Under the pieces are notes generated by a model. The model made no database searches, was not told where the DNA came from, and saw only the letters and a list, made by a program, of their open reading frames with translations. A stretch of DNA of 64,000 nucleotides from Myxococcaceae bacterium. GTDB taxonomy: Bacteria > Myxococcota > Myxococcia > Myxococcales > Myxococcaceae. Both the position numbers and the translations under genes were made by a program. The DNA is taken from the NCBI GenBank assembly GCA_019694595.1, contig JAIBBQ010000001.1, positions 62,001-126,000 of the forward strand. Direction: 5' to 3'. Below are positions 17,969 to 27,518 of this stretch, piece by piece. The stretch's first letter is position 1, and each line of letters begins with the position of its first letter.

Positions 17969-18481
17969 ATGATCCGCGTGGTCACGCTCGACGAGTACGA
18001 TCCGAAGGTGCTGCAGCAGCTCTGCAAGATCCTCTACCAGGCCTTCGGCGTGGGCTCGGAGCACTCGGGCAGCGTCTCGCCGCCGCCGGGCATGGTCGAG
18101 CCGTGGGACGCCCAGAAGCTCATCGACGCGGTGGCCGGGGTGCGCGCCTTCCCCGACGACAAGATCCTCTACCTCACCACCCGCAAGCTCCTGCCGCGCA
18201 AGCTCGCCACCGGCGAGGCGCCCACCTTCGGCGTGTCCCGCTACAACGCGCAGCGCGCGCTGGTGACCACCGTGCACGTCAAGGCGCTCGCCGACAACGT
18301 CAAGGTCGCCGCCCGCTACGCGCTCCAGGAGCTCGGGCACGCCTGGGGGCTCCACCACTGCCTCGACCCGCGCTGCTCGATGTACCCCCACTGGACTCCG
18401 TCGTACCCGGCGGGCGACGCCATCTTCTGCGTCTTCTGCCGCGAGCAGTCCGAGCAGAAGATCCGCCTTGCCAAGTCCTGA
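17969..18481 (+). CDS. carG: CarG, archaemetzincin-like zinc protein partner of CarD
   Basis: A 170-residue protein of the archaemetzincin fold. The zinc region reads QELGHAWGLHHCLDPRCSM (residues 120-138) followed by CVFC (154-157). It keeps the HxxGxxHC, CxM and CxxC zinc ligands, but the first His and catalytic arrangement of HEXXH is replaced by Gln120. This matches M. xanthus CarG, which binds zinc but is not an active protease and acts as an adaptor for CarD. It starts 16 bp after carD, so co-expression is expected. Confidence 0.95.
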   Translation: MIRVVTLDEYDPKVLQQLCKILYQAFGVGSEHSGSVSPPPGMVEPWDAQKLIDAVAGVRAFPDDKILYLTTRKLLPRKLATGEAPTFGVSRYNAQRALVTTVHVKALADNVKVAARYALQELGHAWGLHHCLDPRCSMYPHWTPSYPAGDAIFCVFCREQSEQKIRLAKS

Positions 18482-19373
18482 CCACAGGCTGCCGCTCGCC
18501 GAAGGAGCGGCCCTGGCGCTGGTCGCCGTCGCCTGTCTCTGGTTCCAGGCGCGGCTGCCGTCGCACCTGCCCACCGAGGCCGACGACCAGGCGCTCGCCG
18601 CCGCGCTGCAGGCGAACGTGCAGCCGGGCGACGTGGTGCTGCTCCACCCCTGGTGGGCCGAGCGCGCGCGCAGCCTCGCGGCCGATCAGCTCCCCATCAC
18701 CGGCTACCAGGGCAGCGAGCGCGACGACCTCGACGCCTTCGCGCGCATCTGGGTCCTCGAGCAGCCCGAGCTGCCCGGCTTCGACGGCCGCGCCTTCGAC
18801 GCCGCGTTCCTGCCCGGCCGCACCGCCGAAGGCGAGGCGAAGACCTTCGGGCACTACCGCCTCACCGCCTACCGCAACGGCCGCTACCACCCGCGCACCT
18901 TCTCGGCGCAGGCCGCGCTGTCCACCGCCCGGGTGGGGCTGGAAGGTCCCCAGGGCCGCCAGGACTGCTCCTTCGACGGGCGCGCCCACCGCTGCCCCAA
19001 CGGCGAGGTGGCGGTGGAATGGCACGAGATCCGTTTCCAGCCGCGGCGCTGCATCCGCTTCTACCCGCCGGGGGGCGACACGCGCCTGGTGGCCGAGTTC
19101 TCCAACGTCCCCGCCGGAGATGCCCTGCTCCTGCGCGGCGGCCTCACCTGGGACCGCGGCTTCGAAAAGACCCGGTCCAACGTCGAGGTGCACGCGGAGG
19201 TGAACGGCGCCCCGTCGGCGCAGCTCACCGTGGTCGCCGGCGTCGAAGGGCTGATGCTCGCCAAGGGCGGCCCGGTGCCCGAAGGCGCCACCGTGCGGCT
19301 GTGGACGCAGACCGCCAACCCCGAGCTGCGCGAGCTCTGCGTCGAGCTCGACGTGGTGAAGGAGCACCCGTGA
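18468..19373 (+). CDS. membrane-anchored envelope protein paired with a glycosyltransferase
   Basis: A 301-residue protein with one N-terminal hydrophobic anchor (ALALVAVACLWFQ) and a periplasmic domain (GDVVLLHPWWAERARS, ITGYQGSERDDLDAFARIWVLEQPELPGFD). The C-terminal ~150 residues look like a beta-sandwich. The likely start is TTG 18468, overlapping the end of carG by 14 bp; no ATG or GTG lies before the anchor. Its stop overlaps the GTG of the GT39-like gene. I do not recognise the family. It probably supports the same glycosylation step as its neighbour. Confidence 0.7.
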   Translation: MPSPDHRLPLAEGAALALVAVACLWFQARLPSHLPTEADDQALAAALQANVQPGDVVLLHPWWAERARSLAADQLPITGYQGSERDDLDAFARIWVLEQPELPGFDGRAFDAAFLPGRTAEGEAKTFGHYRLTAYRNGRYHPRTFSAQAALSTARVGLEGPQGRQDCSFDGRAHRCPNGEVAVEWHEIRFQPRRCIRFYPPGGDTRLVAEFSNVPAGDALLLRGGLTWDRGFEKTRSNVEVHAEVNGAPSAQLTVVAGVEGLMLAKGGPVPEGATVRLWTQTANPELRELCVELDVVKEHP

Positions 19374-21229
19374 AGCGCTTCGGACCGGAAGCGCGCATCG
19401 CGCTGGGGCTCTTCGTCTTCGGCTTCTTCGCCCTGCTGCTCACCGAGAAGCCCGCGGGCTTCGTGCGCGACGAGAGCGTGTACTTCGCCGCCGCCGAGAG
19501 CCACGCCCGCTGGTTCCAGCTGCTGCTCTCGAGCCCGTCGCAGGCGGTGACCGACGCCGCCATCACCCAGGCGTTCGACTTCAACCACGAGCACCCGGCG
19601 CTGATGAAGAACCTCTTCGGGCTCTCGTTCCTGCTCTTCCACGAGAAGCTCGGCTGGCTGCGCCCGGCGGCGGCTTTCCGCGTGCCCGCGTTCCTCTTCG
19701 CGGCGCTCATCCTTCCCCTGACCTACGCCTTCGCCCGCCGGTGGACCGGGCGGGTGCCGGCGATCTTCGCGGCCGTGAGCTTCCTCCTGGTGCCGCGGCA
19801 GTTCTTCGAAGCGCACCTGTCGTGCTTCGACGTGCCGGTGGCCACCATGTGGCTGCTCACCGTGTACTGCTTCTGCCGGGCGATGGAGGCGGGCGACGTC
19901 GCCGCCCGCGCGAGCCGCTGGTGGCTGTACACGGGCCTGTCCTTCGGCGCCGCGCTCGCCACCAAGCACAACGCGCTGTTCCTGCCGGCCATTCTCGCGC
20001 CCTTCGCCCTGGGGCGCGCCTGGTGGCTCACCCGCGGCAAGGCGCACGCCCGCTGGCTCGCGGTGCAGGTCGCCGCCACCTACGTGGTGGGCGCGGCGCT
20101 CATCCTCTTCGACGCGGCGGTGCTGGGCCCCCGCTTCCAGTCGAGCTTCACCTTCTTCTCGCCGCCCATGGGCCTGTTCCTGGGCATGGCGGGCGTGGCC
20201 ACCTGGCGGCTCGTCGCGCTCCACCGGGAAGACCGCGCCACCTTCCACACCCTGGCCACCCTGGTGGCGATGGCGGTGCTGGGCCCGGTCATCTTCTACG
20301 CGCACTGGCCGTACCTCTGGCACGCCCCGGTCGACCGCACCGCCTGGTACCTGGCGTTCCACGCGACCCACAACCACTACGCCTGGTTCTACCTGGGCGA
20401 AGTGCTGCGGGCGCCGCCCTTCCCGCTCGCCTACGTCTTCGTGGTCACCGCGCTCACCGTGCCCACGCCGCTCTTCGTCGGCATGGCGCTCGGCTGGTTC
20501 GGCGCCCTGGGGCGTGGCGTGCGCGCTGCCCGGGCGCTCTTGGGCACCGCGGCCGCGGCGCTGCCCGAGCACGCCTTCGCCGAGGCGGTGGTGCTGGTGA
20601 ACGCGGTGGCGAGCATGATCATCATCAGCCACCCCGACGTGCCGCACTTCGGCGGGGTGAAGCACTGGTTCCCGTCGATGCCCTTCCTCGCGGTGTGCCT
20701 CGCCTGGTCGCTCGAGCGCGCGGCGAAGGGCCTCTCTGCGGCGCTCGCCGAGCGCCAGCGCGCGGTGCCGGTGTGGGGCGCGTCACTGGCCCTGGCCTCG
20801 GCGCTCAGCCTCGCCCCGCTCGTGGCCAGCGCCCGCGTCTACCCCTACGGCACCAGCCACTACTCGGAGCTCGCGGGCGGGCTGCCTGGCGCGGCCTCGC
20901 TCGGCATGCAGCGGCAGTTCTGGGCCAACAACGTCACCGGGGTGCTCCCGTGGATCAACGAGCACGCGCGCCCCGGCGAGCGCGTGTACCTGCACGAGTG
21001 CCACGGTGGGCAGATTCACGACTACCAGCGCAACGGCATGCTCCGCACCGACCTGCGCTTCGTCGGGAGCCCCTTCGAGGCGGACCTGGTCGCCTACCAG
21101 TACCACCAGGAATTCCGCGAACACGAGTTCAACACCTGGCAGTCGCTGGGCACCACGCGGCCGTCGACCGGCGTGTACGTCGACGAGACCCCGCAGATCG
21201 TCGTCTACCGCCGCCCTGCGGCCCGCTAG
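19370..21229 (+). CDS. PMT/ArnT-like glycosyltransferase family 39 membrane protein
   Basis: A 619-residue polytopic GT-C enzyme. After the first helix comes FVRDESVYFAAAESHARWF, with the acidic DE pair of the first periplasmic loop that binds lipid-phosphate sugar in PMT/ArnT enzymes. HPALMKNLFGLSFLLFHEKLG, ATKHNALFLP and HPDVPHFGGVKHWFPSMPFL fit loops and helices of this family. About 11 membrane helices are followed by a soluble C-terminal domain of ~110 residues. It likely moves a sugar from a polyprenyl carrier onto an envelope acceptor. The GTGA overlap couples it to the preceding gene. Confidence 0.82.
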   Translation: MKRFGPEARIALGLFVFGFFALLLTEKPAGFVRDESVYFAAAESHARWFQLLLSSPSQAVTDAAITQAFDFNHEHPALMKNLFGLSFLLFHEKLGWLRPAAAFRVPAFLFAALILPLTYAFARRWTGRVPAIFAAVSFLLVPRQFFEAHLSCFDVPVATMWLLTVYCFCRAMEAGDVAARASRWWLYTGLSFGAALATKHNALFLPAILAPFALGRAWWLTRGKAHARWLAVQVAATYVVGAALILFDAAVLGPRFQSSFTFFSPPMGLFLGMAGVATWRLVALHREDRATFHTLATLVAMAVLGPVIFYAHWPYLWHAPVDRTAWYLAFHATHNHYAWFYLGEVLRAPPFPLAYVFVVTALTVPTPLFVGMALGWFGALGRGVRAARALLGTAAAALPEHAFAEAVVLVNAVASMIIISHPDVPHFGGVKHWFPSMPFLAVCLAWSLERAAKGLSAALAERQRAVPVWGASLALASALSLAPLVASARVYPYGTSHYSELAGGLPGAASLGMQRQFWANNVTGVLPWINEHARPGERVYLHECHGGQIHDYQRNGMLRTDLRFVGSPFEADLVAYQYHQEFREHEFNTWQSLGTTRPSTGVYVDETPQIVVYRRPAAR

Positions 21230-21274
21230 ATTCCCGGCCTCGTCCGCTGCACCACCCCCTCTCGGGAGCCTCAC

Positions 21275-23773
<2,499 letters not shown>

Positions 23774-23800
23774 CGCTCGGCCTGGGGTAGCATCGACGGG

Positions 23801-24415
23801 GTGAGCCCAAACGACCCTTCGAGCGTTCGCCGCGAGCTGGTGCGCATCGGTGCGCTGGCGGCGCAGCGCGGGTGGGTGATGGCCACCAGCGGCAACTTCA
23901 GCGCCGTCATCTCCACCGCGCCTCTGCGCGTGGTGGTGACGCCCAGCGGCGCCGACAAGGGCGCCCTCTCCCCCGAGGCGCTCCTCGAGGTCGACGAGCA
24001 CGGGGCGGTCATCGGCCCCCCGGCGACTCCCTCCGACGAGGTGCCGCTCCACCTCGGCATCGTGCGGCGGCAAGGCGCCGGTGCGGTGCTCCACACCCAC
24101 TCCCGCGCCGCCACCCTGCTCTCGCGCCGTCATGCCGCCGCCCACGGGCTCTGGCTCGAAGACCTGGAGATGCTCAAGGCGCTCAAGGGCGTGCGCAGCC
24201 ACCAGCACCGCGAGTGGGTGCCGATCCTCGACAACCTGCAGGACCGCCCCACCCTCGCCCGCGCGCTGGACCAGGTGCTGGTCGAGCACCCGGGGGCCCA
24301 CGCCGTCCTGCTGCGAGGCCACGGGCTGTACGCCTGGGGCGCCGACCTGCGCGAGGCGCTGCGTCACCTCGAAGCGCTGGAGTTCATGCTCGACGTGCTG
24401 GCCCAGGAGGCCTGA
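23801..24415 (+). CDS. mtnB: methylthioribulose-1-phosphate dehydratase
   Basis: A 204-residue class II aldolase/adducin-fold protein. The zinc ligands are visible: VLHTHS (two His) and LLRGHGLYAWG (third His). TSGNFSA near residue 30 matches the substrate-binding loop. The assignment to MtnB rests on the next two genes, mtnD and mtnC, with which it forms consecutive steps of methionine salvage from 5-methylthioribulose 1-phosphate. GTG start. Confidence 0.9.
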   Translation: MSPNDPSSVRRELVRIGALAAQRGWVMATSGNFSAVISTAPLRVVVTPSGADKGALSPEALLEVDEHGAVIGPPATPSDEVPLHLGIVRRQGAGAVLHTHSRAATLLSRRHAAAHGLWLEDLEMLKALKGVRSHQHREWVPILDNLQDRPTLARALDQVLVEHPGAHAVLLRGHGLYAWGADLREALRHLEALEFMLDVLAQEA

Positions 24416-24416
24416 G

Positions 24417-24974
24417 ATGGCGATTCTGAGAGTGCCGACCGAAGGGCTGGAGCTGACCGCGCCAGAGGCGATCGCCGAGCGGGTGCGGCCCTGGGGCGTG
24501 GAGTTCGCGCGGTGGGCCGCCGAGCGGCCGCTCGCCCACGACGCCGCCGCCGACGACGTGCTCGCCGCCTACGCGCCGCAGCTCGACGAGCTCAAGCGTC
24601 GCGGCGGCTACACCACCGCGGACGTGGTCGACCTCAAGCCCGACACCCCGAACCTGCAGGCCATGCTCGACCGCTTCAAGGCCGAGCACTTCCACGACGA
24701 AGACGAGGTGCGCTTCACCCTCGTCGGCCACGGCGTCTTTCACCTCCACCCCCGCGGCGGGCCGCTGGCGTCCATCGAGGTGGGCAGCGGCGACCTCATT
24801 CGCCTGCCGCGCGGCATCTGGCACTGGTTCGACCTCTGCGGCGACCGCCGCATCCGCGCCATTCGCCTCTTCCAGAACAAGGAAGGCTGGACCCCGCACT
24901 ACACCGGGTCCGGCGTCGAGCAGGGCGCCCAGCCGGTATGCCTGGGCGCGCCCACGCACCTGGCGGCGCGGTGA
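24417..24974 (+). CDS. mtnD: acireductone dioxygenase
   Basis: A 185-residue cupin. The metal ligands are His, His and Glu in EHFHDEDEVRF plus His in GIWHWFD. The Fe form makes the keto-acid precursor of methionine; the Ni form makes methylthiopropionate, and sequence does not tell which metal is used. AGGAGG lies ahead of the ATG, which directly follows the mtnB stop. Its end overlaps mtnC (GTGA). Confidence 0.95.
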   Translation: MAILRVPTEGLELTAPEAIAERVRPWGVEFARWAAERPLAHDAAADDVLAAYAPQLDELKRRGGYTTADVVDLKPDTPNLQAMLDRFKAEHFHDEDEVRFTLVGHGVFHLHPRGGPLASIEVGSGDLIRLPRGIWHWFDLCGDRRIRAIRLFQNKEGWTPHYTGSGVEQGAQPVCLGAPTHLAAR

Positions 24975-25669
24975 GCTCCCGCGTCGTCCTGCTCGACGTC
25001 GAAGGCACCACCACGCCGCTGGCCTTCGTCGCCCGCACGCTCTTCCCCTTCGCGCGCGCCCACCTGGCGGGCTTCATCGGCTCGGCGACCGGCGAGGGGC
25101 TCGAGGCCCTGGCCGCGCTGGACGCCGAGCGACGCGCCGCAGGAGCCCCCGCCGCGGCCACGGCCGGAGAACGTGCCGACGCGCTGCTGCGCTTCGCGCT
25201 CGACCTGATGGACCAGGACCGCAAGTCGCCCGCGCTCAAGTGGGTCCAGGGCCTCATCTGGAAGAACGGGTACCGCGACGGCGCGCTGCGCGGCGAGGTC
25301 TTCGCCGACGTGGCCCCGGCCCTGCGGCGGATCAAGGCCGAAGGCCGCCGCGCCTGCATCTACTCCTCGGGGAGCGTGCTGGCCCAGCAGCTGCTCTTCT
25401 CCACCACGCCCGACGGCGACCTCACTCCGTGGCTCGAGCACCACTTCGACACCGCCGTGGGCCCCAAGGGCGCCGCCGACAGCTACCGGGGCATCGCCCG
25501 GACCCTGGGCATCGCGCCCGGCGAAGGGTGCTTCGCCTCGGACGTGGTCGCCGAGCTCGACGCGGCCCGCACCGCCGGCTGGCGCACCTGCCTCATGCTG
25601 CGGCCGGGCAACGCGCCGGTGGCGCCGGGCCACGGGCACCCCACCGCCAGCGATCTCGGCGCGCTGTGA
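24971..25669 (+). CDS. mtnC: acireductone synthase (enolase-phosphatase E1)
   Basis: A 232-residue HAD-family enzyme that enolises and dephosphorylates 2,3-diketo-5-methylthiopentyl 1-phosphate. HAD motif I is LLDVEGTTTPLAF with the nucleophilic Asp, motif II is YSSGS, and motif III/IV is GPKG and FASDVVAELDAAR. The C1 cap with KWVQGLIWKNGYRDG is diagnostic of MtnC. GTG start overlapping the mtnD stop. mtnA and a kinase or phosphorylase for the first steps are not in this window. Confidence 0.95.
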   Translation: MSSRVVLLDVEGTTTPLAFVARTLFPFARAHLAGFIGSATGEGLEALAALDAERRAAGAPAAATAGERADALLRFALDLMDQDRKSPALKWVQGLIWKNGYRDGALRGEVFADVAPALRRIKAEGRRACIYSSGSVLAQQLLFSTTPDGDLTPWLEHHFDTAVGPKGAADSYRGIARTLGIAPGEGCFASDVVAELDAARTAGWRTCLMLRPGNAPVAPGHGHPTASDLGAL

Positions 25670-25682
25670 GCCCTCGGGCCCG

Positions 25683-27518
25683 TCAGTGGTTCGGGTTCTG
25701 GGGCAGCGCGAGCGCGAGCCACTTGCCGTCGAGCTCCACCGCCAGCCCCTTCTCGGCGAAGTCCGCCAGGGCCCCGGTCACGAAGGCCGAGTCCCCGTCG
25801 AAGGCGGTGACCAGGTCGTCGAGCCGCCGCGCGTCGGCGCAGGCCTCGTAGAGCGCCGCCGCCCGACCGTCGAAGCGGTACGCCCTGGGGTGGCCGTTGC
25901 GCTGGTCGTGCACCGACACGCTGTCCCAGGTCTTGAGGTAGGTGAGCGTCGGGCGGTTCGCCGAGTGCCACCGGCGCTTCCACTCGGCGACGATGGCGTA
26001 GCATTCCTCGTAGGCCTCGGGGTCGGGCACCCCGCCGCGGTCGTCCTCGAAGAAGTAGCCGATGCGCGCGAGGTCGAACGACTGGGGGAAGATGTACGGG
26101 TAGCAGCTCGCCGGCCGCAGGTGGGTGACACCGTGCTCGCCCGGGCGCTCGAACATCGGCGAGCCGCGATCGGCGCGCGCCGGGCCGAAGCCGAACGGCG
26201 GCTGCACGTGGGGAATGAGCCGCATCACCTTGGCCTGCAGCGCGTAGTCCTCGGCAGTCTCGCCCTGGAAGCCGTGGAGCACGTTGTACTGGTTGTCGAT
26301 GCCGTAATACGTCGTCCACTTGAGCAGCTCGAGGTTGCGCACCCCGGTGGTGTGCTTCTTCATCAGGGTCAGCACGTGGGTCGAGAAGCTCTCGACGCCC
26401 GGCTGCACCGAGTTGAGCCCGCCGAGCCGCATCGCGCGCAGCTGGGCGCGGTTCAGGTTGGGGCGGATCTCGTAGTGCAGCTTGAGGTCCGTCTTGCCTT
26501 CCGCCAGCGCGCCGAAGAGCTGCTGCGCGTATTCGGGCGCGAGGATGTTGTCGATGGCGTTGAAGTGGCGCACGCCGTAGCGGCGCGAGAGCACCTTGAG
26601 CATCTCCAGCACCTGCTCGGGCGACTTGGAACGGAAGTCCATGCCCGCGCGGTTGAGCCCGCAGAAGGTGCAGTGGTTCTTCATGCCGTACCAGCAGCCG
26701 CGCGCCGTCTCGATGGGCAACATGAGCTCGTTGCCTTCGTCGTGCGCCGCGAAGCCCGCCTCTTCGCTGGTGTGGAAGTACTCGTCGAAGTCCGGCACCG
26801 GGGTGCGGTCGAGTTCCTTCAGGTTGGGCGCCCGCCCGCCGTAGACCGTCTTTCCGTCGCGCCGCGACATCAGCCCCGGCACGCCGTCGAGCGGCAGGCG
26901 GTTGGCGAGCCGCTTCACCACCTCGGGCAAGGTGAGGTCGGCGTCGCCGCAGTGCACCGCGTCGATGAAGGGACACTGCGTGAGCAGCTCTTCCGCGAGG
27001 TCGTCCTCGAAGGTGGCGCCCCCGAAGACGATGGGCACGTCGGGGAACTTCGCCTTGATGCGCCGGGCGAGTGCGATCGACGCCACCAGCTGCTGGAAGA
27101 CCACGGTGAAGCCGACCACCGAATAGCGGCTGAAGTCGTAGGCCTCCATCACCCAGTCGAGGAACGCCTCGGCGTGGCGCTCGTTGATCCGCGTGATGCT
27201 CGAGGGCTTCTCGCCCGCCGACGCCGCCACCGACGCCAGCTGCTCGCGGAAGCGCTTGGTGTATTCCTTCTCGTTGCCCAGCCGGCCGAACGCCGCGCGC
27301 GACCAGATCCACTCGCCGGGCAGACACGGCACCACCTGCGCCAGCGCGTCGTTCAGCTTCCAGCCGATGAAGCGCCCGAAGTAGAGGAACAGCGAGAGCG
27401 GCTCCACGCTGTAGCCGGCCCGCTCCAGCGTGGGCTTGAGCAGCGCGAGCTGGAACGAAGGAATGTGCGCGGCCAGCGTGGGCATGGACACCAGCGCGAC
27501 GGGCTTGTGGGTCGTCAT
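25683..27518 (-). CDS. B12-binding radical SAM enzyme, RiPP-maturation C-methyltransferase family
   Basis: A 611-residue enzyme. Residues ~5-215 form a cobalamin-binding Rossmann-like domain. The radical SAM core begins with LPIETARGCWYGMKNHCTFC, giving Cys275, Cys283 and Cys286 in a CX7CX2C pattern rather than CX3CX2C, then GLNRAGMDFRSKSPEQV. This arrangement is the signature of the RiPP maturation radical SAM family 1 (TIGR03975-like), related to enzymes that C-methylate unactivated peptide carbons. The C-terminal ~130 residues (YLKTWDSVSVHDQRNGHPRAY onward) are the family's substrate-side domain. Its ATG overlaps the stop of the upstream fusion gene. Natural substrate: inferred to be the repeat peptide at 30204-31031. 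Confidence 0.88.
   Translation of the reverse strand: MTTHKPVALVSMPTLAAHIPSFQLALLKPTLERAGYSVEPLSLFLYFGRFIGWKLNDALAQVVPCLPGEWIWSRAAFGRLGNEKEYTKRFREQLASVAASAGEKPSSITRINERHAEAFLDWVMEAYDFSRYSVVGFTVVFQQLVASIALARRIKAKFPDVPIVFGGATFEDDLAEELLTQCPFIDAVHCGDADLTLPEVVKRLANRLPLDGVPGLMSRRDGKTVYGGRAPNLKELDRTPVPDFDEYFHTSEEAGFAAHDEGNELMLPIETARGCWYGMKNHCTFCGLNRAGMDFRSKSPEQVLEMLKVLSRRYGVRHFNAIDNILAPEYAQQLFGALAEGKTDLKLHYEIRPNLNRAQLRAMRLGGLNSVQPGVESFSTHVLTLMKKHTTGVRNLELLKWTTYYGIDNQYNVLHGFQGETAEDYALQAKVMRLIPHVQPPFGFGPARADRGSPMFERPGEHGVTHLRPASCYPYIFPQSFDLARIGYFFEDDRGGVPDPEAYEECYAIVAEWKRRWHSANRPTLTYLKTWDSVSVHDQRNGHPRAYRFDGRAAALYEACADARRLDDLVTAFDGDSAFVTGALADFAEKGLAVELDGKWLALALPQNPNH

Noticed and set aside
17969-18481. 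CarG as an active archaemetzincin protease
   Set aside because: The first His of HEXXH is replaced by Gln120, as in the inactive M. xanthus CarG.
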